This document shows, piece by piece, positions 8,024-16,145 of a stretch of DNA of 64,000 bases (within the stretch, counting starts at the first letter, position 1; each line of letters begins with the position of its first letter). Position numbers and translations under genes: made by a program. Below the pieces are notes generated by a model. That model was not told the origin of the DNA, did no database searches, and saw only the letters and a program-made list of their open reading frames with translations. The stretch covers positions 1 to 64,000 of the forward strand of contig NZ_WPIN01000015.1 in NCBI RefSeq assembly GCF_009754945.1, written 5' to 3'. Source of the DNA: Spirosoma arboris (GTDB lineage Bacteria; Bacteroidota; Bacteroidia; Cytophagales; Spirosomataceae).

Positions 8024-8167
8024 GACAGGGCGGCAATAGAGCCGGTTAAAAGCAAAGAAGAGGTTAAGGTCAGTAAAGAGGGTTAATTCACTTCGTTCCC
8101 AACCCCTCGCTGGAACAACTCGCCATCAACAAGACAATCAGTAAGCTAATTGACCGATAGACTGCTT
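8024..8167 (+). other. Coding-like remnant between cargo genes
   Basis: Directly after the stop at 8021-8023 the same frame gives a charged stretch (DRAAIEPVKSKEEVKVSKEG) and then TAA. Another plus frame then reads NPSLEQLAINKTISKLIDR before a TAG near 8160. Neither piece has a start codon, so this looks like leftover coding sequence rather than a gene. Confidence 0.35.
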
Positions 8168-8368
8168 TCATAATAAATCGTTATCAGTAATGACTCTTAA
8201 AGGGTGACCAAAGTAGTAAAAGTATTGATTTGCGTTTTCTTTAGCCCGTTTATTCAATGTATCTACATGTTTTGACTCCACTTGAGTACTATCCAATTCC
8301 TCATTTTTCCAGTATATACTCAAGCCTTTAGCTAAAGCTTACCCCTTCTTGTCGAATTGAAGGTGCAT
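8168..8368 (-). pseudogene. Small gene broken by an in-frame TAA
   Basis: From the ATG at 8368 the frame reads MHLQFDKKG, then TAA (8339-8341), then continues in the same frame for 56 codons (ALAKGLSIYWKNEELDS at its start, YFYYFGHPLRVITDND near its end) to TGA at 8168. The downstream part looks like a normal protein but has no start codon except a TTG, so a nonsense change in a 66-residue gene is the simplest reading. No family recognised. It lies antisense between plus-strand cargo genes. Confidence 0.5.
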
Positions 8369-8421
8369 ATAGTAGATTCGTACAGATAATAACTTGTTTG
8401 TCTTCACGAAAAGAAGCTAAA

Positions 8422-8691
8422 ATGAACTCTCGCGTGCCGCCAGTGCTACTAACTATTATAGTTGAGAATACAAATTATGCATATGTAAATAGCCTCAACC
8501 CTCAAACCATTAGAGAAGAACTTGAAAAATGGATAGAAAGAGGAGATTTTGAAAGGATAGATATGGACCTGCCAATTATACGCTATAGAAACCTGAAGCC
8601 GAAATCCATTCAAGGAAAAGGCGAGGATAACGAGACTTTTCTGATTATTAAACATCCGAACGAATCATTACAAACTATTAAAATAGTATAA
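8422..8691 (+). CDS. Hypothetical small protein
   Basis: 89 residues from the ATG at 8422; a TTG at 8398 would add eight residues. It begins with a beta-like stretch (VPPVLLTIIVENTNYAYV), then a helix (IREELEKWIERGDF) and ends basic. No family recognised. It shares strand with the next gene, 19 bases away. Confidence 0.5.
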   Translation: MNSRVPPVLLTIIVENTNYAYVNSLNPQTIREELEKWIERGDFERIDMDLPIIRYRNLKPKSIQGKGEDNETFLIIKHPNESLQTIKIV

Positions 8692-8710
8692 GTGCAACAT
8701 ATTAAAAAAA

Positions 8711-9484
8711 ATGAGCAAGATCGCATTGTTTCGCAGAAATTCGATTGTACAGGGACTGTTAATATTGTTGTTTTTTTTGCCCAATAAATTAGTTGCCACT
8801 ACAAAGGATAGCACCCAAATCGAAGAGTTAAAGAAAAAGGTTTCTCTTTTTGAGACTGATAATAAAATATTGTCCGAACGAATTGGTTCAATAAGTACCG
8901 CTAATGATAAAATACTGTCAGCCTCCTATTTTCTCATTGGGTCAGTTATTGCCTTATTAACTATTGTGACCTTTTGGAACGGGTTTCAAAACTGGTTAAC
9001 TAATACTAGAAGATTAGAGGAAATAAGCCTAAACGTAAGAGCTATTTCAAAAAATGATATTAATGAACAAATTGAGCAGCTGAAGAAATTATTTCAAACC
9101 AAAAATAATGCTGTTTCTATGGAGGAATTTCAGCAACTTAAAAATAAATTCCCTTTTTTAGAGAGAGATTATCTAGAGTTAAAAATAAGATTTATAAAGT
9201 CTCTATTAGTTTTTTCAACCTTTCACGATACATCAAAAGATGCCAATTTTGAACACTCTAGACTTGAAGAATGGCTAATAGAATCATATAGACTATATGA
9301 AATTAAAGGTTTCTTTGGTTAATCTGAAGTGAGTGCAGCACTTAAAGCCATTCTTAATTATTTAAATAAATATCCTGATTTATTAGACTATGAAAGAACA
9401 CCCTTAGAAGAGGCCTTGAAGAGAATTACAAACGAAGTATTTCAAGAAGAGGTGCAGAAAATAAAGGCAAAGTTATCAGATTGA
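8711..9484 (+). pseudogene. Membrane coiled-coil protein interrupted by a TAA
   Basis: The first open part (8711-9322, 203 residues) has a signal or membrane segment (GLLILLFFLPNKLVATTKD), a coiled coil (KKKVSLFETDNKILSERIG), a second membrane segment (SYFLIGSVIALLTIVTFWNG) and a helical soluble region. At 9320-9322 a TAA stops it, but the same frame continues for 53 sense codons (SEVSAALKAILNYLNKYPDL onward) to TGA at 9482-9484. This points to a nonsense mutation in a ~257-residue gene, or a truncated protein that still works. No family recognised. Confidence 0.55.
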
Positions 9485-9500
9485 AGAATAGTAATCAGTT

Positions 9501-10548
9501 ATGGAAAATCAACCATCTCGTACATTTAATAGACTTCATTTTACAGACCTTGACCCCCTGCGTTTTGAAGATCTATGTCTTAATGTTGTGTCCCGTATTC
9601 AGGAATGGAAGGCGTTGAACCATTATGGGAGAAAAGGTTCAGATATTGGTGTAGACATTCACGCGGTACAGCAAGTGGATAAAGAGGAGAGAGTTTGGTT
9701 TATTCAATGTAAGCGATACACTTCCATAGGTAAGAACGATATTACACACATCATTGATGAAGTAACTAGAAATCCATCCCTGCCTTTTAAATTATTAATC
9801 ATTATTTCGTGTGATTTAACTCGGGCAAACCATGAATATGGTAAGGAATACGCAATACAAAAGGGAATTATTGAAACGGAAATTTGGACGGCTAGTACTT
9901 TAGAAGCCAAACTCTATAAGGATTATAAGGATCTACTATTTGTATATTTTGGCGTGAAATTAGAGCGTACAGTTAAAGACAATGCCGCCCGTATACGTTA
10001 CGGCTTAGCAATGGAAAAGAAAGTTGGGAGGGACCTTATTGACCAAAAATACATGAAGGACGGCAATCATTGGAGAACCCTTTCTTATGAGCCTTTTCAT
10101 AAATTTATATCGCATAAATTTTTTTTTGCATTCTGTTGACGATACGACCTATCCCGAGGGCAACGAAAACTCAGCCTGGGGAATGGCATTTTTCTACGAT
10201 ACATATCACAACGGAATTGAGGTTTATATTAACGCAGGTATAGAAATAACAATCATAGTGGATGAAAAAGGCAAATGGGAAGTACTAACAGACTATTACG
10301 ATAAGCGAAAGAATGATTCAAGATATACGGCTATAAATGCAATAAAAATTGGCCGAATACCTTACTATAATATTGTGGGCTATAAAGTTGATGGGGATGA
10401 ATATTATCAGAATCCCCATATTTATTGTAAGTACAGCTTTGATGGATCACCTTTTGAAAGTGTTTACTATAGGAGGTTAGGCATAGCAAGAGATAAAGTG
10501 TTTCCGCATGATTTTGACAAATCAAATGAAGTAAAGTTTGATAAGTAA
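9501..10548 (+). pseudogene. Mrr-like restriction endonuclease, frameshifted
   Basis: The N-terminal part (9501-10139) carries a restriction-endonuclease-like core: GSDIGVDIHA with Asp52, then WFIQCKRY with Gln69 and Lys71, the D...QxK pattern of the Mrr/REase superfamily. The frame ends in a run of nine T (10119-10127). Removing one T joins it smoothly to the downstream frame (SVDDTTYPEGNENS onward, to 10548), giving one protein of about 349 residues. The ORF that starts at 10087 is therefore the second half, not a separate gene. Causes may be real inactivation, phase variation at the T run, or a sequencing error. Family members cut modified or foreign DNA. Confidence 0.65.
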
Positions 10549-10570
10549 TAAAAAAGCCTACTTCTAAGAT

Positions 10571-10729
10571 ATGATAGATAAGGACAAAAGAAAATGGTCT
10601 TTAGATTTATTAAAATCTAGAAAAAGATATTATAAATTCTGGATGAAATTGCAATGTAATCAAATACAAAAAAAACATTATTATAATGACTTTATCTATC
10701 CCCTCTATACTAATAAGACCATTCAATAA
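10571..10729 (+). CDS. Small basic ORF (52 aa)
   Basis: ATG at 10571 opens a 52-residue frame starting MIDKDKRKWSLDLLKSRKRY and rich in Lys, Tyr and Asn. It lies between the broken nuclease gene and the HEPN gene on the same strand, with no overlap. AT-rich DNA produces chance ORFs, so this is only moderately likely to be real. Confidence 0.35.
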   Translation: MIDKDKRKWSLDLLKSRKRYYKFWMKLQCNQIQKKHYYNDFIYPLYTNKTIQ

Positions 10730-10782
10730 TTAAATTAGCAATATAATTTACGTACTCTTTGAGTTATACAATCAATCCACAC

Positions 10783-12102
10783 ATGCCAAACGAATCGAAG
10801 CAGATAAAAGAACTCGTTCAAATGGAAAAGCCTAATGAAAGTATTGTCATTTATAAAGGCATTTTTCAACTTATAACGGACGATATCGTAATTGAAGTAG
10901 AAGGCAGCTTAACATTCGAGTGGTTTCCTAGTATAGGTAGTAGGTTTACTGGCAATGTCGTAACGGAGAATAGTAAAGTTAGGCAGTCGGTCCAATTTAG
11001 AGTATATGATCTTATTATCGATGGATTACCAATTGGACAATGCTTTGTTAGTGTAATTATTTCATCAGATGCACTTTATATAGAAGGTGCAATGAAAGGT
11101 TTAACAGTTATAGGGGACAAATCCGTTCCTGTTTCAAAGGTGACTTTTTCAATTGCTAATTTAAAGGAATTTTATGGTAGCGCGGTTAAAACAGAAACTG
11201 GATATATAAGTGGTCGGTTATTATTTGAAAACGAAGGGTATATAATAAAAATAGATAAGCTCACTGATTACTCAGAAAGACATTTCATGTTGCGCAATAA
11301 GGGGGGATACTTAATCCTATACACTGGTGAAATAACGAGTAGGAAAGGTTCGATTAAGCGATCAGACATACATGAACAACTAATTTTATTGTCCGCGTTT
11401 TTAAATTTTTTGAACGGTAGACGATGCTCGCCTATTTTTAGAAAAGGTGTTTTTGAAGATGATATTAAATGGTGCGACTATACGGCTTATCATGTAGATC
11501 AATTTAAGTTTGTTAATTCTTGGGCTCCTCCCAGTAAGTCTAGTTTTGATGCTATTTGGGGCGAATTTTGTAAGCTTTGGAAAGATACAAATAACCGACA
11601 GTTTATGACCGATGCTATTCATTGGTATACTGAAGCAAATAATCAATCTGGCCTCGTTGATGGTGCTATAATTATGGCACAAACTGCACTTGAACTAATC
11701 TACAACTGGTTGTTAGTTGAACAAAAACGTTTTATAATTGGAAAAGATGCAGAAAATATCTCGGCAGCAAATAAAATCAGACTTCTCATTTCTTTACTTA
11801 AGATAAGTAATAATGTTCCGCCTTCTTTTAGGGAGCTTAATAAATATATTGATTGTGCAGCTGAAGAAGTACAAGATGCACCAGATGCCTTTGTGCAAAT
11901 TAGAAATGCTTTAGTCCACTCTCAAGCAACGAAAAGGAGAAAGGTAGCCGAAATGAATGATATGCTAAAATATGAGTCACTACAATTAGGCTTATGGTAT
12001 GTAGAATTATCTTTATTATACATATTAAATTATAAAGGAAAATATATAAACCGATGCAATATTTATACCGATAGAATAGAGATTGATGTTCCTTGGGTTT
12101 AA
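10783..12102 (+). CDS. HEPN-domain protein with large N-terminal domain (ApeA-like layout)
   Basis: 439 residues from the ATG at 10783; a TTG at 10759 would add eight. The N-terminal ~270 residues look beta-rich (IYKGIFQLITDDIVIEVEGS). The C-terminal ~170 residues are helical and contain RNALVH at residues 374-379, the R-x4-H motif of HEPN RNases. That motif cleaves RNA in many toxin and antiphage proteins. The layout recalls ApeA-type defence proteins, in which infection triggers HEPN cleavage of RNA, but the N-terminal domain match was not tested. The gene is intact, unlike its upstream neighbours, and lies 92 bases before the RES-domain frame. Confidence 0.7.
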   Translation: MPNESKQIKELVQMEKPNESIVIYKGIFQLITDDIVIEVEGSLTFEWFPSIGSRFTGNVVTENSKVRQSVQFRVYDLIIDGLPIGQCFVSVIISSDALYIEGAMKGLTVIGDKSVPVSKVTFSIANLKEFYGSAVKTETGYISGRLLFENEGYIIKIDKLTDYSERHFMLRNKGGYLILYTGEITSRKGSIKRSDIHEQLILLSAFLNFLNGRRCSPIFRKGVFEDDIKWCDYTAYHVDQFKFVNSWAPPSKSSFDAIWGEFCKLWKDTNNRQFMTDAIHWYTEANNQSGLVDGAIIMAQTALELIYNWLLVEQKRFIIGKDAENISAANKIRLLISLLKISNNVPPSFRELNKYIDCAAEEVQDAPDAFVQIRNALVHSQATKRRKVAEMNDMLKYESLQLGLWYVELSLLYILNYKGKYINRCNIYTDRIEIDVPWV

Positions 12103-12239
12103 TATTGCCGTCGATTGAATTTCTGCTGCTATTAGCTAGTCGTTTTTTGTTTGATTTTTATTTGTAATTAATTAGTTTTTGCATAATAACCAACTTGGTT
12201 AACTCCGGTGATTTATATAAGCCTTGCTCCTTTTACGCC

Positions 12240-13217
12240 ATGATTGAACAAATTGTCAAAGATTATAGGAGGCATTTATTTAACTCTCCTGAAAGTATTA
12301 TTGAAAAATTGAACTACTATCGCCAATTGAGCAATAAGGGTTTTTTTGGCCTTAAAGTGGAGGAGTTGGAAACTTTAAAGCGAAACATTGATCGATTTTT
12401 TAACGTAAATCTTGCTTTTTTTGCAGACACTTATCCTACAAAATTATTTAGAGTAACTAATAATAAATTTTTGTGTGAAGGTCGAAAGGAAAAGCTTCAG
12501 AAAATTTCTCAATTGCTAGGCCCCCCAGTAGGAATGTCAAATTACAATAGATGTAATTTGCCCGGCGAAAGTGTATTCTATGCTGCCTTAAACTTAGAAA
12601 CTGCCCTTTGGGAAACTCAGCCCCAAGTTGGCGATTACATTACAGTTAGTGAATGGAAAATAAAGCCAGGACAATTTCTGAATACTCATTCAATATTTCA
12701 TCCAGAGAAAACTTTTCTGAATCAGGAATCGAAAAATGCTTTCTCTTATTACAAGGAAGCTCAGAAAAATATTGACCCAAATTTCGGAAAAATATTCCAC
12801 GAAGTCCTTAAGTTTTTGACAGAGGAATTTATGAAAATTGTTTCTAGCGATGAAAAGGAGAACTATTTATTCTCTGCCTTCATTTCTTCAAGATTTCTCC
12901 AGGCGGCCCCAGATAGTAATGGATTTAAAATAGATGCCATTAGTTACCCAAGTACAAAAATGGATTTTGGTTTAACAAATCTTGCAATTCGAAATTCAAT
13001 AGTTCTAGATAAATTACAATTAGATTCGATCTTAGTATTTACCGTAGGGGAAACTAATTATGATAAAGCTAATATCAAAAGCAAAGATATAATTAAGACT
13101 GGCTTTGTATATGAGGTAAAAGATTTTGACATTAAGAACGATAAAATATTATATAACCCTGAAATAGAATTGAAACTTTTTATGGAAGCAATACGTAAAA
13201 GCGATGATGAAAAATAG
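12240..13217 (+). CDS. RES-domain protein (putative NAD+-degrading toxin fold)
   Basis: 325 residues from the ATG at 12240; the frame is open from 12168 with a TTG at 12195, so a slightly longer form is possible. RES features: LFRVTNNKF with Arg71, then RCNLPGESVFYAALNLETAL with a conserved Glu and the following LWET, and GDYITVSEWKI. RES proteins are related to ADP-ribosyltransferases, and known toxins of the family break down NAD+. No Xre-type antitoxin lies beside it, so it is not a standard RES-Xre pair; the N-terminal ~70 residues may be a separate domain. It ends about 40 bases before the second tape measure copy. Confidence 0.75.
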   Translation: MIEQIVKDYRRHLFNSPESIIEKLNYYRQLSNKGFFGLKVEELETLKRNIDRFFNVNLAFFADTYPTKLFRVTNNKFLCEGRKEKLQKISQLLGPPVGMSNYNRCNLPGESVFYAALNLETALWETQPQVGDYITVSEWKIKPGQFLNTHSIFHPEKTFLNQESKNAFSYYKEAQKNIDPNFGKIFHEVLKFLTEEFMKIVSSDEKENYLFSAFISSRFLQAAPDSNGFKIDAISYPSTKMDFGLTNLAIRNSIVLDKLQLDSILVFTVGETNYDKANIKSKDIIKTGFVYEVKDFDIKNDKILYNPEIELKLFMEAIRKSDDEK

Positions 13218-13258
13218 GTACTGCCCAAAATTTAATCACCTCTCCGTTCGATCTTATT

Positions 13259-13512
13259 AATAAACGATCCATGGCTATCCCCGGGGTAAGGCAAAAGGTA
13301 TCGGAAATCAATCAGTTAGGGGGTGGGGTTGTCTATCAGGGCACCCAGCGAATACCCGCCTTATCTCCCATTGCCCGTTATACTCCACATCGCATGGAAT
13401 ATGGGGGGGTAATTAGTAATGCGGCCAATGGTGTTGCTCCCATTGATTACGGACAGATGCAAAGAGTCCTTGTCAACGCCATCCAGTCCCTGCCAAACCC
13501 GATTGTTGATGT
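13259..13512 (+). repeat. Direct repeat, copy 2 (identical to 1-254)
   Basis: Exact match to bases 1-254, followed by ~67 bases of diverged but alignable sequence up to the stop. It marks the right border of the cargo island. Confidence 0.95.
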
Positions 13513-13579
13513 GGGTAATATTCGCACGAAGGTGAATCGGCAGGTGCGGGTGGAAAATCGGGCGGATGTGAAGGGGTAG
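13259..13579 (+). pseudogene. Second copy of the tape measure 3' end
   Basis: 102 residues from the ATG at 13271; the frame is open back to about 13217 without another ATG. It is identical to copy 1 for 254 bases and then differs, ending QVRVENRADVKG. As a gene fragment it is probably not translated by itself. The simplest reading is that it is the original 3' end of the tape measure gene, cut off when the cargo came in with its own version. A strong terminator follows, as expected for the end of a tail operon. Confidence 0.6.
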
Positions 13580-13593
13580 TAGTAGGCAAAAAC

Positions 13594-13624
13594 AAAAATC
13601 CCGGTTGATATGGCCGGGATTTTT
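13594..13624. terminator. Bidirectional intrinsic terminator after tape measure copy 2
   Basis: AAAAATCCCGG (13594-13604) pairs exactly with CCGGGATTTTT (13614-13624). Same stem as the hairpin at 1386-1416. It can stop the tail operon from the left and the tRNA/ncRNA transcript from the right. Confidence 0.85.
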
Positions 13625-13638
13625 GTTGCTAGTAATTT

Positions 13639-13780
13639 AAAAAAGGGGTAACAAGCTAGACAGGTGTTTTTCTGATTTGCTCTACCAACTGAGCTACTGA
13701 TTACTTTAAGTAATCAGGCCGGATTCGAACCGACGACTCAATCTTTGCAGCGAAGTAACCCGTTTATACGACACCCTTTT
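13639..13780 (-). ncRNA. tRNA-like RNA in permuted order, candidate bacterial Y RNA
   Basis: Read on the minus strand, the parts of a tRNA occur in the wrong order. First comes a T arm (GTCGG, TTCGAAT, CCGGC; 13734-13718). Next is the 3' acceptor strand CTGATTA (13717-13711), joined by a short loop to the 5' strand TAATCAG (13703-13697). Then UA and a D arm follow (GCTC, AGTTGGTA with the GG, GAGC; 13694-13679). AATC (13677-13674) pairs with GATT (13743-13740), and further out GGTGT (13775-13771) pairs with ACACC (13667-13663). The 3' end is CCCC plus six U. Bacterial Y RNAs of the YrlA type contain just such a tRNA-like module and bind Ro60 (Rsr). No Ro60 gene lies in this window. It starts 3 bases after the tRNA-Met, so the two may be co-transcribed. 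A gene for a circularly permuted tRNA is the alternative, but no good anticodon arm forms. Confidence 0.65.
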
Positions 13781-13783
13781 TAG

Positions 13784-13856
13784 TAGCGAGTGGCAGACTC
13801 GAACTGCCGACCTTAGAGTTATGAGCCCTACGAGCTACCATCTGCTCTAACTCGCC
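13784..13856 (-). tRNA. tRNA with CAT anticodon (Met or Ile2)
   Basis: A full cloverleaf on the minus strand: acceptor GGCGAGT pairs with ACTCGCT (one G-U), D stem GAGC/GCTC, anticodon arm TAGGG-CTCATAA-CTCTA, T arm GGCAG-TTCGAGT-CTGCC, discriminator A. CCA is not encoded. A CAT anticodon fits elongator Met or lysidine-modified Ile2; which one was not decided. It lies in the prophage just before the permuted tRNA-like RNA. Confidence 0.92.
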
Positions 13857-13914
13857 TTACAAAGATATTAGAAATTTGTCTGAAAAATCAAGACAAATTT
13901 CGGGTTCAATATTT

Positions 13915-15990
13915 TTAAAAAGCAATCAGCGTTACCTGACACGGCTGGCCACTGACATAATTCTCGACCTTGTTCAAATAGAAAATTTGATCTGAAAGAA
14001 TAAGAGCGCCAACTTTGACCCGTTGCAGGCGGATTAACTTCGAAAAATCCAGACTGGCAATGTCAGCTGGCTTGAGATACATCGACACAGTGAGCACCCG
14101 CATCCGGCGCAGGACTCGCTTAAGTCCACCATAATACAAATTGATCAAGGCCTGCTCCCCTCGGGCAATCGGAATCGGGGCAAAGGATAAGCAAAAGGCG
14201 GTGTTGTTGGTAATAGCCGGAAACGGCCGTTTGCCAAACCAACACGGTTTCAGCTTCACCGTTACCGGCTCGACCGTCACCCCATCGTCAAGGATGCGCG
14301 TTGTTTGAACCGGCACGGCATCATCGAGCGAAGCCAGCAGCAGCCTTGGGCTGGTACTCTGGTTGTTGATCGTCAGATTTTCGCCCACACCTGATACCGT
14401 TCGGGTTTTTATAAAGACGGGATTTCCATAGCCAGGCAGATCCTGATCACTGTCGGTACTGGCCGCGAAGGGCATCTCAAAAAGCGGAACGTCAGCCTCC
14501 AGCACCGGGGCTGCCACATTGATCACCCCATCCCCATAATTCAGGAAAGTAGAACCAATAAGCTGGCCCGCGGCCTTGCTCTCGTCGGTTTCTTTCCAGG
14601 TCAGCCGGTTGACCTGGCCATACGGATCGATGCGGGGTACCCATCCCGGCTGAACACCCGTATTGAGTTTAGCACTCCAGTCCAGCACATTACTGGTATT
14701 GTTGATCGTATCGGATAATTTGGAAAAGCGGATCTGTCGCCGACGCTTGTTGACCAGCCAGGTACCACCGTAAATATGGGCGACGGCCACCATCAAAGCC
14801 GTTCCGGTAATATCAGGAAGATTCCGGGACACTAACCAGGTATCCCCTAGGGCGGTGGTTAGACTGGGTGTAAACGACACAAACGAATTATCGGGATCAT
14901 TATAAATCTCAAAGCGAAAGGCGCCAAACTCGGTAAACCGCCGGGCTTCGAGCCGAATCTGCACCCGATCACCTGCTTTACACTTGACGGTCTGGGAGAG
15001 GGTCAGCCGGTCGCTTCGCAGGAATAATAGATTATAACCAGACCCTGCCTCAAATCGATTACTTGCCACTGTATTGCCGTTTTTTACGACTGACAGGATC
15101 ACCTCCACACCGCCAAGAACGCAAAGAGCTTTGAAAATTTGACTGGCATCGACCCGTAGATTCATGGCCGAAGGGCAGGCATAAGTGTGGGTCGTTGTAT
15201 TGAACGGATGTAGTTTGCCCTGATAGAAAATGTCGGTATTGTCGATGCTATAGGGCTGAATGCGATCAATAAAACTACCTCCACCCAGGGTTCCTTTGTC
15301 GATGGTGTCGGGCGGTAAGTTCATCGTCACGTTGGCAAAGCGATCCGTTTGCCACTGCTGATCATTGCTGGTGGGAACATCCTCCGAAAACGGAATTAGT
15401 AGTCGCTTGTACAGCTCATCGCCCGGTAACTCACCGACCATCGTATACCCCTCTTCCTGGAGCATTTGATTAATGAGCGTCTTGACAAAAATGGCGGGAA
15501 AAAGAATGTCGGGCGGCTGCACGCCATTGCGAAGCAGACCATAATCAATCACAGGATAGCAAATGCCCTCGGTTGCAACTGCGCGCATATTCATTTGCTC
15601 GATTGTCCAGTCATGGTTCAAATAGGCCAGATTTGCCGAACGGATCGACCGCGACAACCGGGCAAACAGATCCTTTTTTTCTTCATACAATTCGACTTCC
15701 CATCCCCCCGAAAAGCTGGTCAGTTCTGCAAATCCATCAAAAATGATTTCTCCTCGCTCGATCAGCATCGCTGACAGCGGCTTATAAGGCCAGTCCGAAC
15801 GGGCGTCGAGCTGCTCGGCGTTCTGGCTCAGCTTCCTGATTAACCGACTATCCGGCAAATCAAAGACCTGGGAAAAGTTTGTCTGCAAACTATCAGGTTT
15901 AGTTAAGTCATTGCCCTGATACGTCGTCGCAATGCCCGATAGCGTCGCCACATGCTGATTTTCTAGTAATAAGCCCTCCCGATCCGCCAT
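13915..15990 (-). CDS. Large phage structural protein, tail or baseplate type
   Basis: 691 residues from the ATG at 15990. It begins MADREGLLLENQHVATLSGI and carries several Trp/Tyr-rich, beta-strand-like stretches (SGGWEVELYEEKKDLFARLS). The composition and length fit a tail hub, distal tail or baseplate protein, but no domain is recognised with certainty. It is the only large minus-strand gene inside the late cluster; its 5' end faces the protease gene, leaving a 155-base divergent promoter region at 15991-16145. Base composition matches the other structural genes, unlike the AT-rich island. Confidence 0.65.
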   Translation of the reverse strand: MADREGLLLENQHVATLSGIATTYQGNDLTKPDSLQTNFSQVFDLPDSRLIRKLSQNAEQLDARSDWPYKPLSAMLIERGEIIFDGFAELTSFSGGWEVELYEEKKDLFARLSRSIRSANLAYLNHDWTIEQMNMRAVATEGICYPVIDYGLLRNGVQPPDILFPAIFVKTLINQMLQEEGYTMVGELPGDELYKRLLIPFSEDVPTSNDQQWQTDRFANVTMNLPPDTIDKGTLGGGSFIDRIQPYSIDNTDIFYQGKLHPFNTTTHTYACPSAMNLRVDASQIFKALCVLGGVEVILSVVKNGNTVASNRFEAGSGYNLLFLRSDRLTLSQTVKCKAGDRVQIRLEARRFTEFGAFRFEIYNDPDNSFVSFTPSLTTALGDTWLVSRNLPDITGTALMVAVAHIYGGTWLVNKRRRQIRFSKLSDTINNTSNVLDWSAKLNTGVQPGWVPRIDPYGQVNRLTWKETDESKAAGQLIGSTFLNYGDGVINVAAPVLEADVPLFEMPFAASTDSDQDLPGYGNPVFIKTRTVSGVGENLTINNQSTSPRLLLASLDDAVPVQTTRILDDGVTVEPVTVKLKPCWFGKRPFPAITNNTAFCLSFAPIPIARGEQALINLYYGGLKRVLRRMRVLTVSMYLKPADIASLDFSKLIRLQRVKVGALILSDQIFYLNKVENYVSGQPCQVTLIAF

Positions 15991-16145
15991 GCCGAATTTC
16001 GTTTGAAGTTTCGCTCAAAGTTGATAAGGCGTACCCCCCTTTTATAAAAGCCAAAAAAACTACGACATGACGTACAATTGCTCAGCAACTACTACGTAAA
16101 CGGAATACCTACAATTTCGACCCATCGAAAATTTTTACTTCTGAG

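Noticed and set aside
6870..10548. TAA read as a sense codon in the cargo genes
   Set aside because: Two or three in-frame TAA with coding-like sequence behind them suggested recoding, but TAA ends many intact phage genes in this window (capsid, for example), so gene decay is simpler.
12240..13217. Classical RES-Xre toxin-antitoxin pair
   Set aside because: There is no Xre-like gene next to the RES-domain gene; the nearest XRE gene is at 6275 on the other strand.
1..13580. Insertion sequence or transposon explaining the duplicated ends
   Set aside because: No transposase, terminal inverted repeats or target-site pattern was seen; the repeats are gene ends of over 250 bp.
13639..13780. A normal tRNA (Cys-like, with CTGCAAA as anticodon loop)
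   Set aside because: The acceptor strands do not pair in that order and no anticodon stem forms; only the permuted order gives paired arms.
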